NCBI RefSeq assembly: GCF_011074795.1
Contig: NZ_JAAMPF010000036.1
Span: 355,631-419,630 of the forward strand
Reading direction: 5' to 3'
DNA from: Marinobacter salicampi
GTDB taxonomy: Bacteria; Pseudomonadota; Gammaproteobacteria; Pseudomonadales; Oleiphilaceae
Length of the DNA stretch: 64,000 bases
Both the position numbers and the translations under genes were made by a program. The notes beneath the pieces are model-generated. The model saw only the letters and a list, made by a program, of their open reading frames with translations, did not search any database and was not told where the DNA came from. Of this stretch, positions 16,631-25,575 are shown in pieces (position 1 is the first letter of the stretch; every line of letters starts with the position of its first letter).

Positions 16631-19423
16631 ATGAGACCGTGGACCTGGCCTTCTGTTCTGGCGCTGCTGTTGAGCCTTTCCTGTGTCGCCTGGGTGCGGG
16701 CTGATCCGCCGCTGGAGTCGCCACACCCGGTGCTGGATACCGCCGAGCTTGAGTGGCTGGCCGACAAAGCCAGCTTACTGATCGGTGTCCAGGCAGGCCA
16801 GATCCCCCTGGCTTTCGTCACCGGGGACGGGAACCTGGCTGGTACTTACGTGGACTACCTGGAGCGGGTTGGCGAAAAACTCGGGGTTGCAGTTGAGCTT
16901 GTGCCCGCCAGCGGTGCCGAAGCCGGCGTTATGCTGGACACTGGACAGCTGGACGCTATTCTCACAACCCACGAACCGGGCAGTCCGCCGCCTGCTGGCA
17001 TGCGGATAACCTCACCCCTTATGAGTCTGACCTACGGCCTGTTCGTGGACGCCGGTGATGCCAGCATCCGTTCCCTGGCGGATCTGGAAGGCCGCCGCGT
17101 GGCACTGGTAGCGGAGGATGGCAACCAGTTCCGTATGCTGGAGCCTGTCGACACCTTCACCCCGGTTCCGGTGATGAATGTGAGCGAAGCGGTGGGTGCG
17201 GTGCTTGCGGGCAAGGCCGATGGGTTTGTCGCGCCCGTGCCGGTGGTGGCTGACTACCTGCAGGCCGCGCTCATTAATGGTATCGGTCTTGCGTGGCTGC
17301 TGAGCGGGCAGACCACAAGCGTGGTTCTGGCAGTGCCGGAAGACAGGGGGCGCCTGTTCGAAGTGCTTGCCAGGGCGGCAGAGGCGTTCAGCCATAATGA
17401 GCACCGCGCCATCCGTGAAGCCTGGGTCCCGTTTTCGGTGCCCCGGGCGGGGTCCGAAACCAGCACACGGCTGACCGAGGCAGAGCTACAATGGCTCAAG
17501 CGCAACCCCAATCTGCGGGTCATGTTCCGTTCTGACTGGCCACCGTTCGAGTTCGTCCAGGATGGTGAGATCAAGGGGCTGGTGCCCGACCTGGTGGCCC
17601 GTCTGGAAGCCAATCTCGGGGTCAACTTCAGTGAGGCCAGCTCGGACACCTGGGCTGCTGCCGAGCAGGATCTGGCGGAAGGCAGGGTTGATATTCTACC
17701 GGCGCTGCCGCGAACCCCGCGCCGGGAAGACAAATTCCTGTTCAGCCGACCTTATCTGACCTTGCCCATTGCCCTGGCCATCCGAGATGACGGCCGCTTT
17801 ATTGGAGAATTGCGGGAGCTTCGGGATGAGCGCGTGGGGGTGGTCCGACAGCAGGCCAGCCATGATTACCTGCTGATCAACCATCCGGACCTGAACATCT
17901 ACCCTGTCGCATCAATAGAAGAAGGCTTGCTGGCACTGTCCAATGGCGATCTGGAAGTCATGGTGACCCATATTCCCGGGGTGAGCTACACGGTGGCTCG
18001 ACTGGGTCTTTCCAACCTTAGAATTACCAGTATTACGCCTTACCAGTACGAACTCAGGCTGGCGGTGCGTAAGGACAGGCCGGAGTTGCTGCGGATTATC
18101 AACAAGGCGATGGCCAATCTTGAGGCCGGTGATACCGATAACATCTACAACCGCTGGATTCATCTGGATATCGAACAGGAAAGGGACTATACCGCCGTCA
18201 AACGGGTCGTGCTGGTGGCCATCGTCGTTGTCCTGATCTTCCTGTACTGGAACCGCAAACTTTCACGGGAAGTGGATGAGCGCATTCGGTCGGTCAATGC
18301 GTTACGCCGCAGTGAGGATGATCTGCGGGCCGCCAAGATGGAAGCCGAAAGGCTCGCTCGGGAGGCAGAAAGCGCGAACCGGGCGAAAAGCGAATTTCTT
18401 GCCAATATGTCCCATGAAATCCGCACCCCGATGAATGCCGTGATCGGATACAGCGACCTGCTCAGCAGCCGTGTCACGGATCCTCAGCACAGGGAGTATC
18501 TTGATGCTATCCGGGCGGGCAGTCGCAGCCTGCTGATGCTGATCAATGACATCCTCGACCTGTCCCGGATCGAAGCGGGCAAGATGCGCCTTGAATTTGC
18601 CCCCCTGGCGATTCAGCGGCTGCTGGATGACGTGCGCCATATTTTCGATCTCAGGGCCAGGGAGCAGGGCATCGCCTTGCGAGTGACTGTCGACGACTCG
18701 GTGCCGGTGGCTATGGTGCTGGATGAGTCACGACTCCGGCAGGTGCTGTTCAACCTGGTGGGCAACGCCATCAAGTTTACCGAGGAGGGCGAGGTTCGGG
18801 TAGAGGCCCGCGCCCGGGCCCAGCCCCGGCAGCCCGGTCAGGCCGAACGCTACGAGCTGGTGATTATTGTCAGTGACACCGGTATCGGCATTGCTGAAGA
18901 TCAGCACCAGCGCATATTCGACGCTTTTGAACAGCAGGAAGGCCAGAGCAATCGCAAGTACGGCGGCACTGGACTGGGGCTGGCCATCAGCCGCAAGCTG
19001 GCGCGAATGATGGGGGGCGATTTATCGGTGCGGAGTGAGCCCGGTAAAGGCTCGGTATTTACCCTGCGACTGCCCGATGTGGAGATCAGTACCGCTGGGC
19101 GATCGCCGGAAAAGCTGCCGGAACCCCATGAGCGCCCGCTCAGCGAAAGCCTGGATCGCCAGGAGCGAAGCTGGCTTCGCCAACAGCTGGCCGATGATTT
19201 TGGTGACGAGTGGCGCACGGTCCGGGAAAGCGGAGATCCGGAGCAGATGCGGGACTTTGCCGAACGGGTGCTGGCCTGGGGCCGGCGCCATAGAGCCGAG
19301 CGGGTCATCCATTACGGTGGCCAGCTGCTCGAAGAAGTCGAGACGTTCAACCTGGATGCGGTCAATGCCTCTCTGGAGGCTTTCCCTTCGCTGTTTATTG
19401 ATCAGGTGGGCAGTGAAGACTGA
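16631..19423 (+). CDS. sensor histidine kinase with two periplasmic solute-binding (SBP_bac_3) domains
   Basis: A 930-residue BvgS-like kinase. A signal peptide (MRPWTWPSVLALLLSLSCVA) is followed by two type-3 solute-binding domains (about 40-270 and 285-515; the second starts LKRNPNLRVMFRSDWPPFEF), one transmembrane helix (VLVAIVVVLIFLYW, about 525-540), a linker helix, HisKA with H595 in MSHEIRTPMN, and HATPase with GNAIKF, SDTGIGI and GGTGLGLAIS. It has no receiver or HPt domain, unlike BvgS. It instead ends with a roughly 100-residue helical region (QERSWLRQQL to FPSLFIDQ) found at the end of some hybrid kinases. No response regulator gene is adjacent, so the partner is unknown. The ligand is probably an amino acid or related small molecule, by family. 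Confidence 0.93.
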   Translation: MRPWTWPSVLALLLSLSCVAWVRADPPLESPHPVLDTAELEWLADKASLLIGVQAGQIPLAFVTGDGNLAGTYVDYLERVGEKLGVAVELVPASGAEAGVMLDTGQLDAILTTHEPGSPPPAGMRITSPLMSLTYGLFVDAGDASIRSLADLEGRRVALVAEDGNQFRMLEPVDTFTPVPVMNVSEAVGAVLAGKADGFVAPVPVVADYLQAALINGIGLAWLLSGQTTSVVLAVPEDRGRLFEVLARAAEAFSHNEHRAIREAWVPFSVPRAGSETSTRLTEAELQWLKRNPNLRVMFRSDWPPFEFVQDGEIKGLVPDLVARLEANLGVNFSEASSDTWAAAEQDLAEGRVDILPALPRTPRREDKFLFSRPYLTLPIALAIRDDGRFIGELRELRDERVGVVRQQASHDYLLINHPDLNIYPVASIEEGLLALSNGDLEVMVTHIPGVSYTVARLGLSNLRITSITPYQYELRLAVRKDRPELLRIINKAMANLEAGDTDNIYNRWIHLDIEQERDYTAVKRVVLVAIVVVLIFLYWNRKLSREVDERIRSVNALRRSEDDLRAAKMEAERLAREAESANRAKSEFLANMSHEIRTPMNAVIGYSDLLSSRVTDPQHREYLDAIRAGSRSLLMLINDILDLSRIEAGKMRLEFAPLAIQRLLDDVRHIFDLRAREQGIALRVTVDDSVPVAMVLDESRLRQVLFNLVGNAIKFTEEGEVRVEARARAQPRQPGQAERYELVIIVSDTGIGIAEDQHQRIFDAFEQQEGQSNRKYGGTGLGLAISRKLARMMGGDLSVRSEPGKGSVFTLRLPDVEISTAGRSPEKLPEPHERPLSESLDRQERSWLRQQLADDFGDEWRTVRESGDPEQMRDFAERVLAWGRRHRAERVIHYGGQLLEEVETFNLDAVNASLEAFPSLFIDQVGSED

Positions 19424-19432
19424 GGGTTGGCG

Positions 19433-19801
19433 TTAAAGGCAGTCGTACTGCGATGCGCGGTCGAACGCCACCGAAACCATATCATAGCCACTGTCAGACA
19501 GCGTGCGGATCAGCTCCCGGTCCCGGATCAGGGTCATGCAGATCTTGTGCACGCTGGCCTGCAGCTGTTCATTGGCGGGCGGCGACGTGAAGCGGAAATC
19601 CACGATGAGGTACTTTCTGTCTACCGGTGCTGAGACCGGAATATCTTCTCTTTCTATGCTGTCGTAGCCGATGTAGGTCGGCTGGTTCTTGGTGAACAGG
19701 CCATTCATCAGCAGGTCGAGGTCTTCTGCATGAGCCGGGGCAGTCGCTACTAAGGAAGTGGCGAGCAGGAACCAGGCAGAAGAGCGAAAGGGAACACCCA
19801 T
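19433..19801 (-). CDS. small exported protein of unknown function
   Basis: A 122-residue protein with a typical signal peptide (MGVPFRSSAWFLLATSLVAT, cleavage near APAHA-ED). The mature part has two cysteines (HKICMTL and the penultimate residue of QYDCL) that could form a disulfide. I do not recognise the family. It is convergent with the sensor kinase, with only nine bases between the stops, and both the signal peptide and clean codon use support it as real. Confidence 0.7.
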   Translation of the reverse strand: MGVPFRSSAWFLLATSLVATAPAHAEDLDLLMNGLFTKNQPTYIGYDSIEREDIPVSAPVDRKYLIVDFRFTSPPANEQLQASVHKICMTLIRDRELIRTLSDSGYDMVSVAFDRASQYDCL

Positions 19802-20014
19802 GTAGTCTTCTCGCGTAACAGTCTGTTAATTTCCGTTACTAACTATTATCGCAGAGTCCCCGGGTCAGTGCGCTAGGACGAACCAATATTTTTCAATGTT
19901 TTGCAGCAGATCAAACTTTTCCGGTTTATCCGCTTATGGTTTTTCCCCGTCGGCGGAATCATCTATGATTAAGCCAATGGCATTCGATGCCGTGGTCATT
20001 GCGGGAGAACGTTC

Positions 20015-20623
20015 ATGTATCAGCTTGTGTTCAAGGGCGAAAGCACGCCGGGGACTGAACTCGCCGAGGCTCGCGCCAATGCGCGCACGCTGTTCAAGGC
20101 CAGTCTTGACCAGATCGAGCGCATGTTCAGCGGACAGCCGGTGGTTATCCGGAACAAGCTTGACGAAACCCAGGCAGAGAAGTATCGCCTTGTATTGCAC
20201 AAACACGGCATGGTTGCCTATGTGGAGCCGATGGCTGGAGCTGGCACCCAAGCAGTGCCCCGACCGGCACCATCGTCTTACTCTTCTCCCGAACGGAATC
20301 AGCCGGACCCTGTCACTGAGCCCAGGCCTGAATCCCGGCCAGCACCCCGGCAGGTCAGCCCACCCTCGCTGGAGCCGGGGGATCGCCTGGCCTTGGCGGG
20401 TGGGAAAGCAGATGACATTCTGGCGGGCTCTGCCCTTTCCCTTGACCCCGTGGGCGTTACCCTGGCAGAGCATAAGGAGGTGCCGCCGCCCATGTTTCAG
20501 AATCTGGACAGCTGGTCACTGGCACCCCCGGGTAGTGATCTGGCGGAAAAGCGCGATCAACCGCCGCCAATAGTGCCGGATGTCTCGCATCTGTCGCTGA
20601 TCGACGATGAGGACAGGACCTGA
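20015..20623 (+). CDS. two-part protein: L7/L12-CTD-like N-terminus and a SLxPxG/PPP repeat tail
   Basis: A 202-residue protein. Residues 1-72 (YQLVFKG..., PVVIRNKLDETQAEKYR, HKHGMVAYVEP) follow the pattern of the ribosomal L7/L12 C-terminal or ClpS-like fold; this is a pattern-level impression. Residues 73-125 are proline-rich linker. Residues 141-159 and 167-185 are two copies, 26 residues apart, of a SLxPxGxxLAExxxxPPP motif, with a third truncated copy (LSLIDDE) at 193-199. No signal peptide or membrane segment is seen. I cannot assign a function. The ATG follows GGGAGAACGTTC. Neighbouring genes give no clue. Confidence 0.78.
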   Translation: MYQLVFKGESTPGTELAEARANARTLFKASLDQIERMFSGQPVVIRNKLDETQAEKYRLVLHKHGMVAYVEPMAGAGTQAVPRPAPSSYSSPERNQPDPVTEPRPESRPAPRQVSPPSLEPGDRLALAGGKADDILAGSALSLDPVGVTLAEHKEVPPPMFQNLDSWSLAPPGSDLAEKRDQPPPIVPDVSHLSLIDDEDRT

Positions 20624-20656
20624 CAGCGGGCGAGGCCTGTGGGTAGCCTGGCCAGA

Positions 20657-21079
20657 CTATACGGGACCAAACAGTACCAGTCTGGTGTCGTCGCAAGGGC
20701 CACTCATGGGGGTCTGCAGTAACGCCTTGAATTCATCCCCCGGACTTGCTTCATCCGGCACGGCGTGGAACACCACCTTATCACCGGGGAAAAACTGCCA
20801 GGTTCCCCGGGGTGGCTCGGTTTTTACAGCCAGCAGAGTGGCAATCCCCCGGGTTTTGCTCCAGGCACAAACACCAGGCGGCTGTTCTTTTTCGGGAGCG
20901 GCCTTGGGCGGTTGGGGCTCAGGTTCGGGTTGGGTCTGCTTTGGAATAACGATGTGGGGTATGGGCTGCAGTACCGGCTCAGGCTCCGGATCGGGCTCGA
21001 CCGACGGTTCAGGACGGCTGGCGCAGGCGGTGATCGCCAGGCTTATAGCCAGTGTTACTGAAACCCGGAAGGCTGGCAT
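20657..21079 (-). CDS. proline-rich lipoprotein of unknown function
   Basis: Residues 1-19 (MPAFRVSVTLAISLAITAC) form a lipoprotein signal with lipobox ITAC. A spacer of Glu-Pro-type repeats (EPDPEPEPV, EPEPQPP) follows, then a C-terminal domain of about 80 residues (GVCAWSKTRGIATLLAVK to LVLFGPV) with two cysteines. I chose the ATG at 21077-21079 for the ideal signal peptide. An in-frame ATG at 21113-21115 has a better ribosome site (GGGAG four bases away), would add MQHPSDRLRPRP and would overlap the GntR gene by 14 bases. The family is not recognised; an outer-membrane or periplasmic location is likely. Confidence 0.75.
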   Translation of the reverse strand: MPAFRVSVTLAISLAITACASRPEPSVEPDPEPEPVLQPIPHIVIPKQTQPEPEPQPPKAAPEKEQPPGVCAWSKTRGIATLLAVKTEPPRGTWQFFPGDKVVFHAVPDEASPGDEFKALLQTPMSGPCDDTRLVLFGPV

Positions 21080-21101
21080 GGGGCGGGGCCTCAGGCGGTC
21101 G

Positions 21102-21788
21102 CTAGGGTGCTGCATGATGCTCCCGGGGCTGCTGTTCCAGGCTTGCCAATACCTGGCGGCACTGCTGGTCCGCGTAACGCCTGAGTATGCTAACCAGATG
21201 CTCTTCATCCCGGGCCCTTATGGCGTCAATGGACTCCCTCATGTGGGTGAGGTTGTCCTCGAGTACCTGGTGGCTGGCGTGCCGGAACGCGACAAAGGCA
21301 CAGCGTTTGGCCGAGGGCCAGAGGTCGTCAATGGCCGACATGATGAAGTAGTTATCAGCATAGGCCAGGGAGGCCTGGGTGTATTCAATGCCCAGCTCGA
21401 GGAACACAAGCAGGTCCTGTTTTTCGTAGCAGATACTCATTCGCTCATACAGTGACTCGAGCTTTTCCATGTCCTTCTGCTGCCATTGCCGTGCCAATTT
21501 GCGACCGGTATGGCACAGGTAAAGCTCCAGTACCTCATAAAGGCTTTTGACAAAGAAATCGTCGAGTTCGGTGACAAACGCACCACGTCGAGGCACGTTC
21601 TTTACCAGATGCCGTTTTTCCAGTAACAGAAGGCCTTCCCGTATCGAGCCGTGACTGACGTCCAGCTGCTTGGCCATGGCGCTCTCATAGATACGCTGCC
21701 CGGACGCCAGCTGGCCGAAAGCAATCAGGTTTTCAATATGGCGGGCGACCTGTTCGGTCAGGGTCTCTCTGGGCTTAAACGTCGTCAT
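21102..21788 (-). CDS. GntR family (FCD domain) transcriptional regulator
   Basis: A 228-residue DNA-binding regulator. The N-terminal winged helix shows the GntR signature (LASGQRIYESAMAKQLDVSH, then SIREGLLLLEKRHLV and RRGAFV). The C-terminal FCD domain is all-helical, with metal or acid-ligand type residues in HMRESIDAIRARDEEHLVSI. FCD regulators usually sense organic acids or similar metabolites; the ligand cannot be read from sequence. The lipoprotein gene follows directly downstream on the same strand. Confidence 0.9.
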   Translation of the reverse strand: MTTFKPRETLTEQVARHIENLIAFGQLASGQRIYESAMAKQLDVSHGSIREGLLLLEKRHLVKNVPRRGAFVTELDDFFVKSLYEVLELYLCHTGRKLARQWQQKDMEKLESLYERMSICYEKQDLLVFLELGIEYTQASLAYADNYFIMSAIDDLWPSAKRCAFVAFRHASHQVLEDNLTHMRESIDAIRARDEEHLVSILRRYADQQCRQVLASLEQQPREHHAAP

Positions 21789-21892
21789 GGGCCGTTCCGG
21801 TCGCTACTACTGCTAAAAAGTTTGCTAATCCTCTCACATTCCGGGGCAGCGGAAAACGGCCATAAACTACCCGCGTGCCGATACCGGGGCAC

Positions 21893-23323
21893 TCAGAGCA
21901 GGGGTGCCAGCAGGCGGGTAGCGCGGCAGCTTAGCCTGAACAGCACGGAACGGTCACGGTAGTCCCATTCGGTCATTTTGCGACAGGACTTGAGGTCTTC
22001 CTCAAGCATGTTGTCGACCTGGCTTATGAATTCGGATCCGGTGGACAGGGCGGTTATTTCGAAGTTCAGTCGCATGGACCGGTTATCAAGGTTGGCGGTA
22101 CCGATCGCAGCATAGCGGTGGTCGACCAGGACCATCTTCTGATGCATGAAACCGGGCTGGTATTGATAGATGCCGATGCCTGCCTTACTGGCCTGAACAA
22201 GATAGGAGTAGGCTGCCAACCGGATGAGGGGGTGGTCCGATTTCTCAGGGATGATGATACGTACGTCGACGCCCCTCAGGGCTGCCAGTTGCAGGGCATT
22301 GATAACCTGCACGTCCGGCACGAAGTAAGGTGACGTTATCCAGATGCGCTGACGGGCGTTGTTGATACAGTTGAGGAAAAACAGGGCGCAGGTTTCAAAG
22401 GCATCCGCCGGGCCCGAGGGCAAAATGAGCATTTCCTGGTTGCCGGGAGCCTTCCCTGCTGTATGCCAGTTCAGCACGGGCAATGGACTGCTCGCCCAGT
22501 TCCAGTCCTCCAGCCAGGCCAGCTGTAAAGCCAGCACCGCCGGACCCTGGATGCGACAGTGGGTGTCCCGCCACGACCCCTGGTCGATGGCCGTACCGAG
22601 GTACTCGTCACCCAGGTTGATACCGCCGACAAAACCCACCCGACCATCACAGACCAGTAGCTTGCGGTGGTTGCGGAAGTTCATCTGGAACCGCCGACGG
22701 CGGACATTGCCATCGCCGAACGAGGCTATCCTGGCCCCGGCCTGGCGCAGTTCCGTGAGGTAGCGTTTGGGCAGGGAGACACTGCCAATATCGTCATACA
22801 GGAAGTAGACCTGGACACCTTCCGCCAGTTTGCGCTTGAGGATTTTCTTGATGCGCTGACCCACGCGGTCCGAGCGGACGATGTAGAACTCCATGAGGAT
22901 ATATTCCCGGGCGTCTTCCATAGCGTCGAACAGGGCTTCAAATATGACGGCCCCGTCCTTGAGCAGGTCGCACTGATTACCGGACGTAAACGGCTGTTTC
23001 GCCAAATGACTAAGCACCTGCAGTTCATCGCTGAAGTGCTCATGTCCCGGGCGGGGCTGGGTGGGAGTCCGGCGCTCAAGCTGCGTTAGAAGGTGGTTAA
23101 GGGAGCGGTCTCCCAGGCGACGGGCACGAACATAACCGGAGAATCGGTTGCGGCCGAAAAGCACGAACAGCGGCAGCGCCAGAAACGGGAAACCGAGCAG
23201 GCCAATGATCCAGGCGAGGGCGCCCTGGGCGGTACGATAACTGAGCAATACCCGGTAGACACACACCAGCGCCAGCCCGTAGACCACGACCAGCACTGGC
23301 GCGAGCACAGATATATCAGCCAT
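21893..23323 (-). CDS. cls: cardiolipin synthase
   Basis: A 476-residue inner-membrane phospholipase-D-type synthase that joins phosphatidyl groups to form cardiolipin. Two N-terminal transmembrane helices (residues about 8-28 and 38-58) precede two HKD motifs: HRKLLVCDGRVGFVGG near residue 225 and HQKMVLVDHRYAAIG near 400, both with the GN/GG partner sequences. Length and order fit the ClsA type. The ATG follows a GGGGGA ribosome site. Confidence 0.95.
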   Translation of the reverse strand: MADISVLAPVLVVVYGLALVCVYRVLLSYRTAQGALAWIIGLLGFPFLALPLFVLFGRNRFSGYVRARRLGDRSLNHLLTQLERRTPTQPRPGHEHFSDELQVLSHLAKQPFTSGNQCDLLKDGAVIFEALFDAMEDAREYILMEFYIVRSDRVGQRIKKILKRKLAEGVQVYFLYDDIGSVSLPKRYLTELRQAGARIASFGDGNVRRRRFQMNFRNHRKLLVCDGRVGFVGGINLGDEYLGTAIDQGSWRDTHCRIQGPAVLALQLAWLEDWNWASSPLPVLNWHTAGKAPGNQEMLILPSGPADAFETCALFFLNCINNARQRIWITSPYFVPDVQVINALQLAALRGVDVRIIIPEKSDHPLIRLAAYSYLVQASKAGIGIYQYQPGFMHQKMVLVDHRYAAIGTANLDNRSMRLNFEITALSTGSEFISQVDNMLEEDLKSCRKMTEWDYRDRSVLFRLSCRATRLLAPLL

Positions 23324-23405
23324 TCAACATCCCCCGGCATACGTTTCCGAGGCAAACAATAGCATTTGGCGACCAAAAAAGGGCCGGGGGCTCTAATCTG
23401 CCGGC

Positions 23406-23852
23406 TCAGTTTCGGCGAAGGGCGTCAATATCCTTCAGAGGCTGGATCCGAAGCTGAAGTTTTTCGCTGCGTTTGAGGATGCCTTCCATGCGGCCCAGTT
23501 GAGCCCTAGTGTGGTCCGACTTCATCGACCGGTTGGCTGTGAAGTCAAACTCAAGCCCATACAGTGGCTGGCCATCAGCAGTTTCACGGATATTACGGAC
23601 CACCGCTGCGGCTTTCTCCAGGCTTAGCGCTCCGGCTTCCATGATCAGTTCGACCTTCAGTTCGACGGCATCACCCATGTTCAGTGAGTCGCTGCTGTCG
23701 AGCACAACGGAAACACCGTTACGGGTGAAATCCCGACCTTCAGCGGGGCGGAAACGGCTGAAGAGCCCCTTGCGCAAGCGCCATTCAAGATTGAGTTCTG
23801 CAGCAGGCAGTCGCCGGAGCTTACGACGCTCCTGAGGCTTTTTTTCAGACAT
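23406..23852 (-). CDS. PilZ domain protein
   Basis: A 148-residue cytosolic protein. It has an N-terminal RRKLRR cluster matching the PilZ RxxxR c-di-GMP switch and a DFTRNGVSV segment matching the [D/N]xSxxG motif with Thr for Ser. A C-terminal beta pattern ending in YGLEFDF is typical of PilZ barrels, and a basic helical tail follows. It may be a c-di-GMP receptor for the cyclase encoded at 14655-16313; the link is inference. It is divergent from the DUF1722-like gene. Confidence 0.82.
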   Translation of the reverse strand: MSEKKPQERRKLRRLPAAELNLEWRLRKGLFSRFRPAEGRDFTRNGVSVVLDSSDSLNMGDAVELKVELIMEAGALSLEKAAAVVRNIRETADGQPLYGLEFDFTANRSMKSDHTRAQLGRMEGILKRSEKLQLRIQPLKDIDALRRN

Positions 23853-23989
23853 AGAAGGCGGAGATCCTTGATTTTATACGTGGTGGCCAGGAAAGTACTT
23901 GGTTCGTTTCGATGTTAATGTACCCTGACCGGGTCGTGGGTTGCATGACTTACAGTGAAATATGTGCACTGCATCAGAGGAAAACTATC

Positions 23990-24673
23990 GTGTCGTCGAG
24001 CTCCAGGGTTTTTGATATTGATGCCGGCCTGCTTGATGACGAGCTTCTGTCAGGCCAGTTACGTTTGCTGGTGGGCCTGGTAGGCGGGGGGCGGCCCCGA
24101 AATGCCCAGACTCCGGCTCCAAGGGGCTGGCAGGGTCATGAAGATGCCCTGGCCTTGCGCCTGAACCAGGTTCTGGAAGAAGTGATATTACGCGGTGGAG
24201 CGACTCCGGGCCGGGTATCGGTGACCGAGGAGTCGGTGATCTGGCCTGTGCCCGATCCCGCGGATCTGAAGGATCAGCTGGATAAAGTCCGTGAGCGCGC
24301 TCAGGGTGGCCTGACCGGCAGGATACGCATGCCCCGCAACGACCACGAACTCTGGGCCACATATAAGTACAGTGTGCTGGCCCGTAACTATCGGGCTTAT
24401 CAGAGCTTTGGCCAGCGCGTCGCCGCCCGGTCGATAGCAGTGGATGAACTCTGGTTGAGCATGGTGAGCGCCAGTCGGGTGGCGCCCCTGCCTGGCGGCA
24501 TGCGCAATGCCCTTCAGCACATGTGGGGCTATGTTTCCGGCTTTTCCACCATGAGCCCGCAAACCGAAGACCTGGTAGGTCTGGCGGGAGAAATACAACG
24601 CCTGGCTGTGGCACACGAGGTATCGTATCTGCTGAACTCGACTGCGTTGGGTGAACTGAGAGCCTGGCTATAA
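23990..24673 (+). CDS. DUF1722-like (YbgA-type) protein
   Basis: A 227-residue cytosolic protein. The segment LWATYKYSVLARNYRAYQSF followed by MRNALQHMWGYV resembles the DUF1722/YbgA domain, usually found alone or fused to DUF523. Here it is preceded by about 100 residues of unrelated helical sequence. I chose the GTG at 23990-23992 because AGAGGA lies eight bases upstream; the frame is open further up from 23912 but without a ribosome site or conserved sequence. It is closely followed (16 bases) by the esterase gene, so the two may form an operon. Function unknown. Confidence 0.75.
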   Translation: MSSSSRVFDIDAGLLDDELLSGQLRLLVGLVGGGRPRNAQTPAPRGWQGHEDALALRLNQVLEEVILRGGATPGRVSVTEESVIWPVPDPADLKDQLDKVRERAQGGLTGRIRMPRNDHELWATYKYSVLARNYRAYQSFGQRVAARSIAVDELWLSMVSASRVAPLPGGMRNALQHMWGYVSGFSTMSPQTEDLVGLAGEIQRLAVAHEVSYLLNSTALGELRAWL

Positions 24674-24689
24674 ACGGAGGAAGGTCTGT

Positions 24690-25505
24690 ATGAGCGTCAA
24701 ACTGAACCACCGGATCACCGGCGAAGGTCCGCCACTGATCCTTCTGCACGGATTGTTCGGTTCCCTGGAGAATCTGGGAAGCATCGCCCAGCGGCTGCAG
24801 GACCAGTGGCAGATTCATGCCCTGGACCAGCGTAACCATGGACGGTCTCCCCATTCAGACACCATGGACTACGAGGCCATGGCCGGTGACGTGATTGCCT
24901 ACATGGATAAACAGGGCTTGGATAAAGCCGCGTTTCTCGGGCATTCCATGGGCGGCAAGACCGCGATGCAGGTGGCCCTGGCGTTTCCGGAGCGGGTGAG
25001 TCATCTGATTGTGGCCGATATTGCACCGGTCAGCTATAAGCCGCGACACGACGCTATCCTGGAAGGGCTGATGTCCGTTGACCTGTCCCAGGTAAAGAAC
25101 CGGCAGCAGGCAGACGAGGCCCTGCAGAACTACGTGGAGATGCCGGCAGTGCGGCAGTTCCTGTTAAAAAACCTGGATCGGATAACCGATGAAGAGAGGG
25201 AGCAGGAAGGCGAAAAGAACGAGTCCGTTTTCCGGTGGCGCCTCAATCTCCCTGTGATCAATGACGCCTATGCCCGGCTTGCGGAAGCTCCATCTGCCGA
25301 GGGCCCGTTTGAGGGGCCCACCCTTTTCATCAAGGGTGCCGACTCTGCCTACATACAGGATAAGCACCGGGACGAGGTTGCCCGCCTGTTTCCCTCGGCG
25401 ACCCTACGGATCATCGAGGGCACGGGCCACTGGCTGCACGCGGAAAAACCGGATACGTTCGCCACCCTCTGCCGGCGGTTCCTTGAGGGTGAAGAGCAGG
25501 CCTGA
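24690..25505 (+). CDS. alpha/beta hydrolase (YbfF-type esterase)
   Basis: A 271-residue cytosolic esterase. The oxyanion segment LILLHGLFGSLENLG, nucleophile serine in FLGHSMGGKTAM (near residue 90) and catalytic histidine in GTGHWLHAEKP near the C-terminus are all present. Overall architecture resembles E. coli YbfF, an esterase on short acyl esters; the natural substrate is unknown. GGAGGA upstream of the ATG is a strong ribosome site. Confidence 0.92.
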   Translation: MSVKLNHRITGEGPPLILLHGLFGSLENLGSIAQRLQDQWQIHALDQRNHGRSPHSDTMDYEAMAGDVIAYMDKQGLDKAAFLGHSMGGKTAMQVALAFPERVSHLIVADIAPVSYKPRHDAILEGLMSVDLSQVKNRQQADEALQNYVEMPAVRQFLLKNLDRITDEEREQEGEKNESVFRWRLNLPVINDAYARLAEAPSAEGPFEGPTLFIKGADSAYIQDKHRDEVARLFPSATLRIIEGTGHWLHAEKPDTFATLCRRFLEGEEQA

Positions 25506-25575
25506 GTTCCGTGGCCGGACCTGTTGCCGGCCAGACAATTAAAATCCTAACTGGAAACATGGACGGTTAAGCCCG

